Notes under the pieces: model-generated | What the model was told of the DNA's origin: nothing | Seen by the model: the letters and a program-made list of their open reading frames with translations, nothing else | Databases searched by the model: none | Part shown: positions 9,663-17,833 of the stretch, piece by piece | How positions within the stretch are numbered: the first letter of the stretch is position 1 | Layout: each line of letters begins with the position of its first letter | Position numbers and translations under genes: made by a program | Source of the DNA: Armatimonadota bacterium | GTDB lineage: Bacteria; Armatimonadota; JAAZEB01 | Assembly (NCBI GenBank): GCA_012841485.1 | Contig: DUUU01000570.1 | Span: 1-29,490 of the forward strand | Reading direction: 5' to 3' | DNA length: 29,490 nucleotides

Positions 9663-10262
9663 TTACTTTCGCAAGCGGGCGCCACGCGCGATGCCGGTGG
9701 CGACGACGGCCTTGGCAATGTCGACCGCGATGAAGGGGAGCGTGCCGACAGCCGCGGCGGTGGTGAGCGCCTGAAGCCCCGCAACGCCGCTGACCGTGTG
9801 CAGCCACAGCGCCAGCCAGAGCGTGCCAGGAAGATAGTAGGCCGCCATTCCGGCGCACATGCCGGCCAGAATCCGAATGGCGCCGGGCCGCGGCGCGCTC
9901 TCTACCACCCGGCCGACGATCCAGGCGGCTACCACGAAGCCGAGAAGGTAGCCCGCGGTGGGGCCGGCGAGCACGGTTGCCGCCGTGTTGCCGCCCGCGA
10001 AGACGGGGAGCCCGGTGAGCCCCAGACCAAGGTACTGGAGTTGACTCAACGCGCCCAGGCGGCTGCCCAGAAGGGCCCCTGAAAGCAGCACGAAGAAGAC
10101 CTGGAGGGTGACCGGCACCGGAGTGAAGGGAACACGCAGGGCAATCTGCGCGCCGGTCGCAGTCAACAGGGCAAAGAGCGTGGCGAGTGCCAGCGCGCGT
10201 GCCACAGGATGCACTCGGGCGGTGCGGGCGCTGGTAATGACTCGGATCGATGTATCAGACAA
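9663..10262 (-). CDS. bioY: Biotin transporter BioY
   Basis: The 199-aa integral membrane protein is the substrate-binding (S) component of an ECF-type biotin importer. It has about six hydrophobic segments, the family start ALRVPFTPVPVTLQVFFVLL (about 41-60), and the block GALLGSRLGALSQLQYLGLG, both typical of BioY; the length is normal. The start is best at TTG (10260-10262), because GGGAGGAG lies 6 bases upstream, while longer frames run into unrelated sequence. Its promoter is immediately upstream. No EcfA or EcfT gene is adjacent, so it must use a shared energising module or work alone. No biotin operator (BirA-like dyad) was seen in the short leader. Confidence 0.93.
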   Translation of the reverse strand: MSDTSIRVITSARTARVHPVARALALATLFALLTATGAQIALRVPFTPVPVTLQVFFVLLSGALLGSRLGALSQLQYLGLGLTGLPVFAGGNTAATVLAGPTAGYLLGFVVAAWIVGRVVESAPRPGAIRILAGMCAGMAAYYLPGTLWLALWLHTVSGVAGLQALTTAAAVGTLPFIAVDIAKAVVATGIARGARLRK

Positions 10263-10305
10263 CGGTGTCTCCTCCCGGCCCACCTCTGCGTGGGCGCCGG
10301 CGCTT

Positions 10306-10334
10306 ATTCTACCGTAAGCCGGCGGGCCCGTCAA
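10306..10334 (-). promoter_or_regulatory. Sigma-70-type promoter of bioY
   Basis: On the minus strand TTGACG (complement of 10329-10334), a 17-nt spacer and TAGAAT (complement of 10306-10311) give 5/6 matches in each box. The predicted start is about 37 nt before the bioY TTG. Confidence 0.75.
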
Positions 10335-10364
10335 GGCCAACGCCGCTTGCCGGCGGGGGCTCTG

Positions 10365-12671
10365 CTACCACGGAGTCTCCCAACCGGCCGGGATGCTCTC
10401 CAGAAAAACGGGGGAGAAGGGCGATAGGCTGATCGGGTACACGCAGGGCGTCATGATCGTCTCGCTCTGGAGCGTGACCTTGCCGTTCTCCAGTTGATAG
10501 AGGTTGAGGCGCAGGCGCTGGCCCGGGAGCCCCGACGCCTTAATCGGGAGGTCGAGGCGCTCGCGCTCATCACCCATCGCGATCACAAGGTGCCCGAGAC
10601 GTCCACCGGGCAGCTCATAGCTGGCGCTGAGCACGCGCGGATACTTGCGCTCCTCTGGCTCCTTCACGCCGGTGGGAGCCACGGAGAGCGAGAGCATCGG
10701 CAGGCGCATCGGCGGATCTGGGAGCCGCTTTCCCTTCAAGAGGAACTCGCCTGCCGGAGAGGCGAGCAGGGCGAGCGACTCGCGCAACACTGAGCGCTGC
10801 GAGATGTGAACGCCTGCCGCCGGCTGCCACCGCCCCCAGACCGCGCCCGCGGGCATCTTGCCATGGATCAGGTTGAGCGCGTGCTGGTAGGCGTTGAACC
10901 GGCTGGGAGATGGGCTGAGAGGCGCGCTGTCACCGCCATAGCCGAAGCAGTAGTCGTGATAGACATAGGTGAATAGGGGCACGCCGCGCACGCCCGGACC
11001 ACTGCGCGGCCAGCGTCCCTCGGCGTAGTCACGCGCGTGGTAGCCGTCCACGACCGGAATGAAGTACTCGCCCGGTTCCTCCATCAGCAGGACGAACTCC
11101 TTGTTGCGGCTGCGCGCCTCCTTGCGCAACCGCTCAAAGAGGGTATAGACCGCACGCGCCGACCAGTTGCCCCCGCCAGGCGGGTGGCCGTGCGTCTGGG
11201 TATAGCATGGGGGCATGCCCCCGCCCACGATCTGGTCGATCTGCACGGCATCGAGGCCTGTTTTCTGGCATTGCTCAATCGCGTCGGACAAGAGCGTGCG
11301 AGCGAGGGGCGTCGCCGGGCAGATCTGGGCGTACTCGCCCATGCCACCATCCACCCTCCCGAAGCGTTGTGGCTGCCCATCGACGCCCACGATGGCCCAC
11401 TTCTCGGCGTGTTGCCTGAAATCGGCTTCATCCTCATAGTCGAGGCCATCGTGGCTCTTCCTCAGAGTCCACTTCAGGCCGGAGAGGAAGACCAGAGAGC
11501 GATTCCCCGCCTTCTTCAGGGCGCGGATCAGATCCTGGAAGCCTGCGGTGCCCCCCACGGGCGGGAAGTAATCGGGCGCAATCCACGGTCCATGTTGTTC
11601 CCAGCCCATCAACACCGCCACGACCGGGGCACCAAACTCCTGCTGATACTCGGCCACCTGGTTGGCGACGAGAGCGAGCCGCTCGCCTTTGCCGCCCTCG
11701 GGCAGGTCACCACGTAGCGAGACGGCGTAGTATAGGGCGGGGTTGAAGAGCCAATCGGGTATCTCTTTCCGCTTCCGCAACGGCGTCCGGCACCAGGGCT
11801 GGCGCTCGGCCCAGGAGCGATAGATGGTTGCGGCCCTCTGCCAGTCACCCTGGAATGCGTCCAGGATGACAGGGTAGGGCAGGGTCCACTCGCTCCATTC
11901 CTGCGCGATAGGGAAGTGCGTCAACACCGGCTCAACGGTTTCGCCGGCGCGCCGGGCGCCGATCTGCTTCCGGTGTCCCTCGGCATCCAGCGCGGCCAGG
12001 TAGAGACCGGCCTCCTCGTCGTAGCAGGCGAGGAACTGCATGGAGGCCTCTCCGGGGTACTGACCGGCGCGCGTCCCGCGCAGGTTGGCCTCCGGGTTCT
12101 GGATCTCCAGGCCGTCGCACAGGGGAAGCAAGATGCGGTCGTCGCCGGGAGCTTCGCCCAGACGAGCGGGGAGATCGAGCACGGGAAAGCGCACCGCGTG
12201 GATGGCATAGCCGGTGCGATTGCGGAGGGAAAGGCGGCAGAGGAGAAACTCCCAGCCAGGCCCGCCCGTGAACTCAACGCGAACGCCGAGGGCGACATCG
12301 CCGTGGCTCTCTACGACAATCTGCGCTCCCTCCGCGGTCCGCCTTGCCTTCACCGCGGTGGCGGCGCTCAGATCCAGCGTGAGCGGGTCCTGACCGGGCC
12401 GGAGGAGCTCGATCTGGTAGAGGCGCTTCCCGCCCTCGGGCGCCAGCCACTCACGGCCCGTCTCCCGATCCTTCAGCGAGAGGATGGAGCCGGTATCACG
12501 GCCGATCCGCATCTCCAACCGCGGCGTGCCGGCCACCAAGGTCTCCTCGGCATCCACGCTCCGGGCCCCTCCCACCGAGAGGAGGAGCAGGGCAAGCAGG
12601 ACGCGGGCACAGTGACGGGCGCAAAGATGAGTGCGCTCCGGGAGGGCTTGATGCGCTTGCTTGGGTGGCAT
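10365..12671 (-). CDS. Secreted glycoside-hydrolase-like protein (DUF6259-like)
   Basis: The 768-aa protein has a signal peptide (basic start, hydrophobic core VLLALLLLSVGG around residues 23-34). An N-terminal beta-rich domain (about 45-290) includes FDIKWSIP-free, sandwich-like sequence. A TIM-barrel-like region (about 300-640) has acidic strand ends such as VLMGWEQHGPW, AVQIDQIVGGG and LLMEEPGEYF, and a C-terminal beta domain follows. The overall plan resembles the DUF6259/GH36-like proteins of polysaccharide degraders, but I place it in this group only by resemblance; catalytic residues are not established. The ATG at 12671 is chosen because the signal peptide starts there; the frame extends further upstream without a convincing start. 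AAGGAG lies about 13 bases upstream. Substrate unknown. Confidence 0.72.
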   Translation of the reverse strand: MPPKQAHQALPERTHLCARHCARVLLALLLLSVGGARSVDAEETLVAGTPRLEMRIGRDTGSILSLKDRETGREWLAPEGGKRLYQIELLRPGQDPLTLDLSAATAVKARRTAEGAQIVVESHGDVALGVRVEFTGGPGWEFLLCRLSLRNRTGYAIHAVRFPVLDLPARLGEAPGDDRILLPLCDGLEIQNPEANLRGTRAGQYPGEASMQFLACYDEEAGLYLAALDAEGHRKQIGARRAGETVEPVLTHFPIAQEWSEWTLPYPVILDAFQGDWQRAATIYRSWAERQPWCRTPLRKRKEIPDWLFNPALYYAVSLRGDLPEGGKGERLALVANQVAEYQQEFGAPVVAVLMGWEQHGPWIAPDYFPPVGGTAGFQDLIRALKKAGNRSLVFLSGLKWTLRKSHDGLDYEDEADFRQHAEKWAIVGVDGQPQRFGRVDGGMGEYAQICPATPLARTLLSDAIEQCQKTGLDAVQIDQIVGGGMPPCYTQTHGHPPGGGNWSARAVYTLFERLRKEARSRNKEFVLLMEEPGEYFIPVVDGYHARDYAEGRWPRSGPGVRGVPLFTYVYHDYCFGYGGDSAPLSPSPSRFNAYQHALNLIHGKMPAGAVWGRWQPAAGVHISQRSVLRESLALLASPAGEFLLKGKRLPDPPMRLPMLSLSVAPTGVKEPEERKYPRVLSASYELPGGRLGHLVIAMGDERERLDLPIKASGLPGQRLRLNLYQLENGKVTLQSETIMTPCVYPISLSPFSPVFLESIPAGWETPW

Positions 12672-12911
12672 TTCTCGGCAATAGCTCCTTGTTGACGGGC
12701 CTCCAATGGGGAAGCACGCGCTCGCTGGCGGCGCTCTACAGCCATCAGTCACGCGATGGCTCTTTATTCCACCCTCACGCCGGGATCTCCTGGCGAGAGC
12801 AAGCCCGATGGGCCCGAAGCCTGGGGCAGGGAGGCCAACGCTGCCTGCCCGACACGCCACACGATAGAGGGGTCGGTCGGTTGCGGTTCGTCGGGGAGCG
12901 TGTTTCTGTCG

Positions 12912-13253
12912 TTATCTGGAACGGTGGTGCTCGAGGAACCGCTCGAGGTCATCACGGCGGATGGTCGGCGTGTTCTTGCCGGGAGATGCGGTGAGCTTCC
13001 CGCTCTTCACCCAGCGGCGGATGGTGGCAGGATGGACCCCGGCGACGCCGGCGGCCTCGGCGAGGGAGAGGATGTCGCGCACCTGGCGACGAGGCCGCTC
13101 GCGGGTAACGAGCGTGCCGTCGGGAAACATCCCCACGCATTCATTATAGACGATTTGCGAAAGGGCGTTCCACTGGGCGGAGTTCCATTCTCCGGCGGCA
13201 ATCAGGCGTACAGCGATACTGCGTTTGGCGTGGCTATCGAACGCGGCAGTCAC
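12912..13253 (-). CDS. Helix-turn-helix (excisionase/MerR-like) protein
   Basis: The 113-aa protein has a C-terminal HTH_17-type DNA-binding domain (about 63-110). LSLAEAAGVAGVHPATIRRW is the helix-turn-helix, followed by VKSGKLTA, the wing, and a final RRDDLERFLEHH helix, all standard for the excisionase/MerR-like fold. The N-terminal ~60 residues (IAAGEWNSAQWNALS) have no recognised domain. The GTG at 13251-13253 is chosen because GGAGG precedes it by 6 bases; a longer frame starts at 13304 without a site. It could be a regulator of the adjacent glycosidase gene, or the remnant of a mobile element; no integrase or attachment site was seen. Function is inferred from the fold only. Confidence 0.7.
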   Translation of the reverse strand: MTAAFDSHAKRSIAVRLIAAGEWNSAQWNALSQIVYNECVGMFPDGTLVTRERPRRQVRDILSLAEAAGVAGVHPATIRRWVKSGKLTASPGKNTPTIRRDDLERFLEHHRSR

Positions 13254-13793
13254 GATTCTCCTCCGGCGCCGGCCGTGCCGGTCGAGGAATACCGGGTTCA
13301 GCATTGCTCGTGGGAGCGTCCGGCGCTGGAGCGCCTCCCTTCCAGTGAAGGGCGCGCTGCCTTGCTTGCCGGCGCATCGGTGTATTCCAGGAGCAAGACC
13401 CTGACCCTGGCCAGCCGGGCGCGATGACCTCCATCGAGTGCCCGCACTCGCGTTCGGCTTGCTTGACGAGCCCGCATTCCTCTTCTTATGACGAAGCAGA
13501 CGGACTTTGAGTTCGTGTGTCCCTTTGCCAGGGGGTACACTACAAGGGGGCGGGCACTCAAAATAGAGTGTCGCCCCCAGGCCGCTTTTCGCTTAGCTAC
13601 CACACGCCCACCGAACGCTTACCAGTGCTCAATGATGGGGTCTCGCGGAACGGCACGCACCCCTGTGTGGGCTTTTCACTACGCGGGTAGCGGTAACCGC
13701 GCGTCCGTTCTGCATGGAGTATTCCCTCTGCTTCCCCCCGCTAAACCTCTCCATGAGGCCTTTTTTTCGCATGGGAGGTACTGGCCTCGCCGG
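13254..13793. other. 540-bp gene-free interval with strong hairpins
   Basis: No convincing gene. It contains a 12-bp interrupted hairpin at 13546-13578 (GGGGGCG/CGCCCCC around CACTC/GAGTG), a GC-rich dyad around 13681-13698, and CCTC-loop-GAGG-CC followed by seven T at 13746-13767. A weak promoter-like pair on + (13463-13492) precedes these, so a noncoding RNA is possible. Otherwise nothing is recognised. Confidence 0.4.
13463..13492 (+). promoter_or_regulatory. Weak promoter-like sequence
   Basis: TTGACG at 13463-13468 (5/6), an 18-nt spacer, TATGAC at 13487-13492 (4/6). No gene follows on +, so it is either chance or the promoter of an RNA ending near the T-run at 13761-13767. Confidence 0.25.
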
Positions 13794-14990
13794 CTACGCC
13801 AGGAGCCGCCCATCCGGGCCGCGGAAGATGACCGGCTGAGCGAACAACCGCTCTCCTGAATCGTCCTCCACCTCGACCCTGACGTAGGTGAGGTCCGGGA
13901 TTCCGCCCTTCTGCGGGAGGTCGTAGGTGGCACTACGACCGACGGCCGTCGCGGCGAGCGCGCCATCCACAATGAACTTGAAGCGAGCAACGGCGTTGGC
14001 GGCAACCGAGACGCGAAGCGACTGGATCGTGAACTCCGTGATGGCGAGCCCATTGTCTTTCAGACACGAGTAGAAGTGCCCCTGGCGGTAGGCCTGAAGG
14101 CACGCGTGCTCTGTGAACGCGGGCACCAGCAGGACGACTCTGCCCAGCCAATCCCCCTGCTCACCGATGTTGTGGTCCGGAACGCAGAAGCCAAGGCACT
14201 GCCTGCCGGTGGAGAGGATGCGATCCCACAGATGGGTCGAGAAGCCAGGAACGGGCTCGCCCTCTTCCAGGGGGTAGCGGCCTTCGCGGATGCCCCTGGC
14301 GACGCCATCATTGTAGATCTCGATGCCCAGGACACAGGGGCTGAAATCGAGCATCTCCTTCACCGCTGCGTCGGTCAGGTGGCTCCAGGTCGGGTGGGCG
14401 ATGATAATGCCGCCGCCATCCGGGAACTCCAGGTGCTCGATCATCTCCGTGAAAGCTTCCTGCCAGGGCCCGGCATAGCCCGCGGGATAGCCATGGTCGC
14501 GCAGTCGGAAGCGGTTGCGGGCGTCGAAGTTTCCAGAGCAGAACGCCGAACCCGGGCAGGTGATGTGGCAGGGGGAGTTGGTGAAGGAGTGGTGCTCCGC
14601 GTTCTTGCTCAGGAGAATATCCTCCGGCAGATCCGGAAAGAGCACGTCGGTTTCCTGGAAGGGGAGCTGCTTGCGGAGCTCCTCCTCGAGCTCGTCCTGC
14701 CAGGTGATGAGGAGGTTCCAGTTGATGGGCGCTGGAACGGGATCGCCATTTCGCGTGGTGCTCCAGGCCTGGCGAAGCCGGAAATCGCTGAGGCGCGTGT
14801 TGGGCGTGCAAGGCGCCGAGGGGTAGTAGTTCGAGATCGGGAAGTGCCTCAGGCCATGGCGGCGCGCGTTTTCCAGCCGCAGGCGCGCCGACAGCGGCGG
14901 GTTTTCCCAGGGCGCGGCCAGGTGCATATGCGGCGTCGAGGCGACCCGGATCAGATGCTGCCAATCGAGTGACTCATAGGGGTTATTCAT
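13794..14990 (-). CDS. PHP-domain metal-dependent protein with C-terminal beta domain
   Basis: The 398-aa protein carries residues of the PHP (polymerase and histidinol phosphatase) fold in order: HxH at H21/H23 (STPHMHLA), E132-H133-H134 (AEHHS), H199 (IIIAHPTW), E224 (LGIEIYND), and D272-H273 (CVPDHN). These normally bind a cluster of two or three metal ions, so a phosphoesterase or other hydrolase is likely; the substrate is unknown. A C-terminal beta-sandwich-like region (about 300-398) ends the protein. A Cys-rich stretch (CHITCPGSAFCSGNF, about 141-155) is unusual. The ATG at 14990 has GGAGGAGATGGAG upstream; an in-frame start at 15056 lacks support. It is predicted cytosolic, as no signal peptide is seen. 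Confidence 0.75.
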   Translation of the reverse strand: MNNPYESLDWQHLIRVASTPHMHLAAPWENPPLSARLRLENARRHGLRHFPISNYYPSAPCTPNTRLSDFRLRQAWSTTRNGDPVPAPINWNLLITWQDELEEELRKQLPFQETDVLFPDLPEDILLSKNAEHHSFTNSPCHITCPGSAFCSGNFDARNRFRLRDHGYPAGYAGPWQEAFTEMIEHLEFPDGGGIIIAHPTWSHLTDAAVKEMLDFSPCVLGIEIYNDGVARGIREGRYPLEEGEPVPGFSTHLWDRILSTGRQCLGFCVPDHNIGEQGDWLGRVVLLVPAFTEHACLQAYRQGHFYSCLKDNGLAITEFTIQSLRVSVAANAVARFKFIVDGALAATAVGRSATYDLPQKGGIPDLTYVRVEVEDDSGERLFAQPVIFRGPDGRLLA

Positions 14991-15269
14991 GCTCCATCTC
15001 CTCCAGCGCTCCGATCTCTTCGCCCACGCTCGCGAGGGCATGGGTGAGAAAGGCACGGGTCCCGCGCCCGTGTTGGCGCCTCGCCCGTTGCGCTCCTGGG
15101 CTTCGGCAGCACGCGACCGACCTCCTGCTTGAACTGCCGATAATGCCTCTTATGTTGACTTTACCCTCGGGGGGGGCAGCGCACGCGGTCCGGCCATCCG
15201 GCCCCGCGCCGGCGACGATGCCATAGTGGATTCCTCGTCTCGGAATCCCTGTTCGCCACGAAGAGCCGG
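14991..15269. other. Divergent intergenic region, no gene seen
   Basis: About 280 bp between the PHP gene (minus) and the thi4 promoter (plus). It has a run of seven G near 15170 but no recognised motif, and no good promoter for the minus gene was found. Confidence 0.35.
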
Positions 15270-15298
15270 TTGACACCGGCCAAGGGACGTGATACACT
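15270..15298 (+). promoter_or_regulatory. Sigma-70-type promoter of thi4-thiE
   Basis: TTGACA (15270-15275), a 17-nt spacer, TACACT (15293-15298): full -35 and 4/6 -10. The TPP aptamer begins about 45 nt after the -10, and the transcript leads into thi4. Confidence 0.75.
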
Positions 15299-15345
15299 CG
15301 GTTAGAGCCCACACGCCTGCCGTAGCGCCAGGCGTTTCGGGAAAC

Positions 15346-15426
15346 GTCAGTTGGGGTGCTGCGCCCGGCGCGGCTGAGAAGAGACCCATGCACCTGATCC
15401 GGGTAATGCCGGCGAAGGGAACTGAC
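15346..15426 (+). ncRNA. TPP riboswitch (THI element)
   Basis: The conserved THI-box core is present: GGGGTGC, then CTGAGA at 15374-15379, then ACCTGATCCGGGTAATGCC and GGCGAAGGGA. The P1 stem is perfect, GTCAGTT (15346-15352) with AACTGAC (15420-15426). TPP-bound aptamers of this type lower expression of thiamine genes, which fits the thi4-thiE operon starting at 15536. A 7-bp hairpin GCTCCCG/CGGGAGC (15435-15455) follows without a strong T-run, and the thi4 ribosome binding site shares the GAAGGG of the aptamer; see findings. Confidence 0.96.
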
Positions 15427-15535
15427 CTCCTAGTGCTCCCGCCTCCACCGGGAGCCGCGAGCGTTCTGCCCCTTCTCTCTCTACCCGCCACGGGCCCCAT
15501 GCACCTCACGCCTACTCGCATGAAGGGAGCCTGGC

Positions 15536-16318
15536 ATGGGCGCAATGGAAGAGCGAATTACCGGTGCAATTGTTCGCAGTTACTTCGAGAAGCTGCAAGA
15601 GCACCTGGCAGTCGACGTGGCGATCGTGGGAGCCGGCCCGTCGGGTTTGGTGGCGGCTCGCGACCTGGCGCGGGCGGGGCTGCGCGTCGCCCTCTTTGAG
15701 AGCAAGCTGGCCCCGGGCGGGGGTATTTGGGGCGGAGGCATGCTCTTCAACGAGATCGTGGTGCAGGAAGATGCCCTCGCGATTCTCGATGACTTTGGCA
15801 TTCGCCACCGGCCGGCAGATGCCCCGGGCCTCCATACGGCCGACGCCGTGGAGGTGGCCTCGGGTCTCATCTTCGGCGCGCTCCAATCGGGCGCGACGCT
15901 CTTCAACGCCGTACGCGTGGAGGATATCGTCTTCCGTGAAGGCCAGATCGCCGGCATCGTCATCCAGTGGACCCCCATCGCCCGCCTGGAGATGCACGTC
16001 GACCCGCTCGTCGTGATGGCGCGCGCCGTGGTGGATGGCACCGGTCATCCCAGCGAGATTGTCGCCATGGCAACGCGCAAGGCCGGCGTGCGCATCGACA
16101 CGCCCACCGGCGATATCCTCGGCGAGCGCCCGATGTGGGTGGACCAGGGCGAAGCCTCGACCGTGGCGCATACCCAGCGCCTCTATCCGGGTCTCTACGC
16201 CTGCGGCATGGCCGCGAACAACGTCGGCGGTGGCTTTCGCATGGGCCCCATCTTCGGCGGCATGCTAAAGAGCGGGCGCAAGCTCGCGCGCCTGATCGTG
16301 GAGGACCTCCGTGATTGA
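15536..16318 (+). CDS. thi4: Thiazole synthase Thi4 (sulfide-dependent ADP-thiazole synthase)
   Basis: The 260-aa enzyme makes adenylated thiazole carboxylate from NAD, glycine and a sulfur source, supplying the thiazole half of thiamine. It has an FAD-like Rossmann start [20 protein letters not shown] (27-46) and the family blocks [11 protein letters not shown] (61-71) and [16 protein letters not shown] near the end. The position that holds the sulfur-donating Cys in yeast Thi4 is His154 here (EMHVDP), as in archaeal and other prokaryotic Thi4s that use free sulfide catalytically. The ATG at 15536 has AAGGGAG 6 bases upstream. The gene lies behind a TPP riboswitch and overlaps thiE by 8 bp. 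Identity is strong; sulfide use is inferred. Confidence 0.92.
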   Translation: MGAMEERITGAIVRSYFEKLQEHLAVDVAIVGAGPSGLVAARDLARAGLRVALFESKLAPGGGIWGGGMLFNEIVVQEDALAILDDFGIRHRPADAPGLHTADAVEVASGLIFGALQSGATLFNAVRVEDIVFREGQIAGIVIQWTPIARLEMHVDPLVVMARAVVDGTGHPSEIVAMATRKAGVRIDTPTGDILGERPMWVDQGEASTVAHTQRLYPGLYACGMAANNVGGGFRMGPIFGGMLKSGRKLARLIVEDLRD

Positions 16319-16940
16319 GCCCTTTGGCCTCTACCTCATCCTCACGAACCCGGTTGCCGGATATGAACGCTGCGCCGAGGCAGCGGTCGAAGCGCGGGTG
16401 CGCTTTCTTCAGCTCCGCATGAAGGGCGTGCCGCGCTCCGAGGTGCTGGCGATGGCGCGCCGCCTCCGCGCGATCACGTGCGGCACCGCCACACGTCTCA
16501 TCGTGAATGACGATCCCTCGGTCGCCGCCGAGGTGGGCGCGGATGGGGCGCACCTTGGGCAGGAAGACCTGCCCCTCCCGGAGGCTCGCGCGCGCTGGCC
16601 GCAGGTCCCGCTGTGGGGCCTCTCGACCCATAGCGAGGAGCAGGCGCGCGCGGCCATCGCCTGGACGCCCGACTATATCGGCGTCGGTCCCGTCTACCCC
16701 ACGCCGACGAAGGCAAAGCCGGATCCAACCGTTGGGCTGGAGCGCCTGCGGAGGATCCTCGCCGAGACGCCGCTACCAGCAGTGGCAATCGGGGGGATCG
16801 ACGCGGAGCGCCTGCCGGATGTGGCGCGCGCCGGCGCCGAGAACTTCGCTGTGGTCCGTGCGGTGTGCCAGGCGGCGGATGCCCTCTCGGCCATCCGCCG
16901 CCTTCAGGCGATCTGGGAAGAGGCACGCGCTGGCCGTTAG
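16311..16940 (+). CDS. thiE: Thiamine phosphate synthase
   Basis: The 209-aa TIM-barrel enzyme joins HMP diphosphate and thiazole phosphate to give thiamine phosphate, a cytoplasmic step. Signature blocks are visible: QLRMKG (about 34-39), [26 protein letters not shown] (phosphate loop) and AIGGI. Length and order match ThiE. The start is GTG at 16311, 8 bases inside the thi4 frame; GAGGACCTCC stands just upstream. It follows Thi4, which makes the thiazole part, so the operon supplies one branch plus the coupling step; HMP synthesis (ThiC) is elsewhere. The strong hairpin at 16971-17001 ends the operon. Confidence 0.95.
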   Translation: MIEPFGLYLILTNPVAGYERCAEAAVEARVRFLQLRMKGVPRSEVLAMARRLRAITCGTATRLIVNDDPSVAAEVGADGAHLGQEDLPLPEARARWPQVPLWGLSTHSEEQARAAIAWTPDYIGVGPVYPTPTKAKPDPTVGLERLRRILAETPLPAVAIGGIDAERLPDVARAGAENFAVVRAVCQAADALSAIRRLQAIWEEARAGR

Positions 16941-16970
16941 CCAATGGCGCGGCCTCAACCTGCGCTCGCA

Positions 16971-17001
16971 GGGGGCATCCACGCCCTCCGTGGATGCCCC
17001 C
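16971..17001 (+). terminator. Hairpin after thiE
   Basis: Perfect 13-bp stem GGGGGCATCCACG (16971-16983) / CGTGGATGCCCCC (16989-17001), loop CCCTC. There is no T-run, so it may be a rho-dependent end, or a transcript-stabilising hairpin. It separates the thi operon from the next promoter. Confidence 0.55.
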
Positions 17002-17025
17002 TCCAGATAACTCTCGCCTATCCTC

Positions 17026-17054
17026 TTGACGCCTGCACGTTGGTCGTGTATCAT
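17026..17054 (+). promoter_or_regulatory. Sigma-70-type promoter of the SIS-kinase operon
   Basis: TTGACG (17026-17031), a 17-nt spacer, TATCAT (17049-17054): both near consensus. A TTAGCC/GGCTAA hairpin (17101-17118) lies in the leader shortly before the GGGAG binding site of the gene at 17137. Confidence 0.75.
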
Positions 17055-17136
17055 CCGGCAAGAGTTCACGCGGTTGCGTCCGGCGGGCGAGAGTGGGCCA
17101 TTAGCCGAGAAAGGCTAACCCTCTGGGAGAAACGAG

Positions 17137-17730
17137 ATGGGCAGAAGCGTGGTCTTGAGTCCGATGGGCTATCTGGAGCGGGTGGTGCAGGCCGCGCGCG
17201 AGGTGGATCCCGCCGAGGTGGATGCCCTCGCGGGAGCTATCGCGGAGGCCTACCAGGCCGGGCGCTTCGTTTTCATTGTCGGCAATGGCGGGAGCGGCGC
17301 GAACGCCTCGCACCTGTGCGAGGACCTTGGCAAGGGAACGCTCTCCGACTTCCAGAGGCAGAAGCGCCTGAAGGTGCTCAGCCTCACCGACAACACCCCC
17401 TACCTCCTCGCCTGGGGCAACGATACCAGCTTCGAGCGCGTCTTCGTCGAGCAACTCCGCAACCTGGCCGGGCCGGGCGACCTCCTCATCGCCATCTCCG
17501 GTTCCGGGAACAGCCCCAACATCCTCCGAGCGGTAGAGTACGCCAACCGTCTCGGATTGCACACCTTCGGGGTCACCGGCTTCGATGGCGGCCGGCTGCG
17601 CGAGATAGCCCACGCCTGCCTGCATGTTCCGTGTGACGACATGGGGGTGGTCGAGGCGATCCATGCCATCTTTTTCCACTACCTGGTGGATGCCCTGCGG
17701 CTCCGTTTTCAGGGCGAGGCGGGCGCGTGA
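17137..17730 (+). CDS. SIS-domain phosphosugar isomerase (GmhA-like)
   Basis: The 197-aa protein has one SIS domain, as in GmhA, the isomerase converting sedoheptulose 7-phosphate to D-glycero-D-manno-heptose 7-phosphate. Typical blocks are FIVGNGGSGANASHLCEDL (about 46-64) and ISGSGNSPNILRAVEYAN (about 119-136). The C-terminal helix VVEAIHAIFFHYLVD matches the GmhA QEVHIKVIH segment, but with Glu in place of the metal-binding Gln and with the His kept. This makes it GmhA-like but possibly a different isomerase or a DiaA-type protein. The ATG at 17137 has GGGAG 7 bases before. It is paired with an HldE-like kinase, supporting a phosphoheptose or related pathway. Confidence 0.82.
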   Translation: MGRSVVLSPMGYLERVVQAAREVDPAEVDALAGAIAEAYQAGRFVFIVGNGGSGANASHLCEDLGKGTLSDFQRQKRLKVLSLTDNTPYLLAWGNDTSFERVFVEQLRNLAGPGDLLIAISGSGNSPNILRAVEYANRLGLHTFGVTGFDGGRLREIAHACLHVPCDDMGVVEAIHAIFFHYLVDALRLRFQGEAGA

Positions 17731-17833
17731 GTAGCGGGGTACCGTGGGGCGGAAGCGGGCCCACTCCCCTCCTCCACCGCCAGCGAAGTGTCGCTGCACC
17801 GCTACATCACGCGATCCCGGGAGGTGCGTGTTG

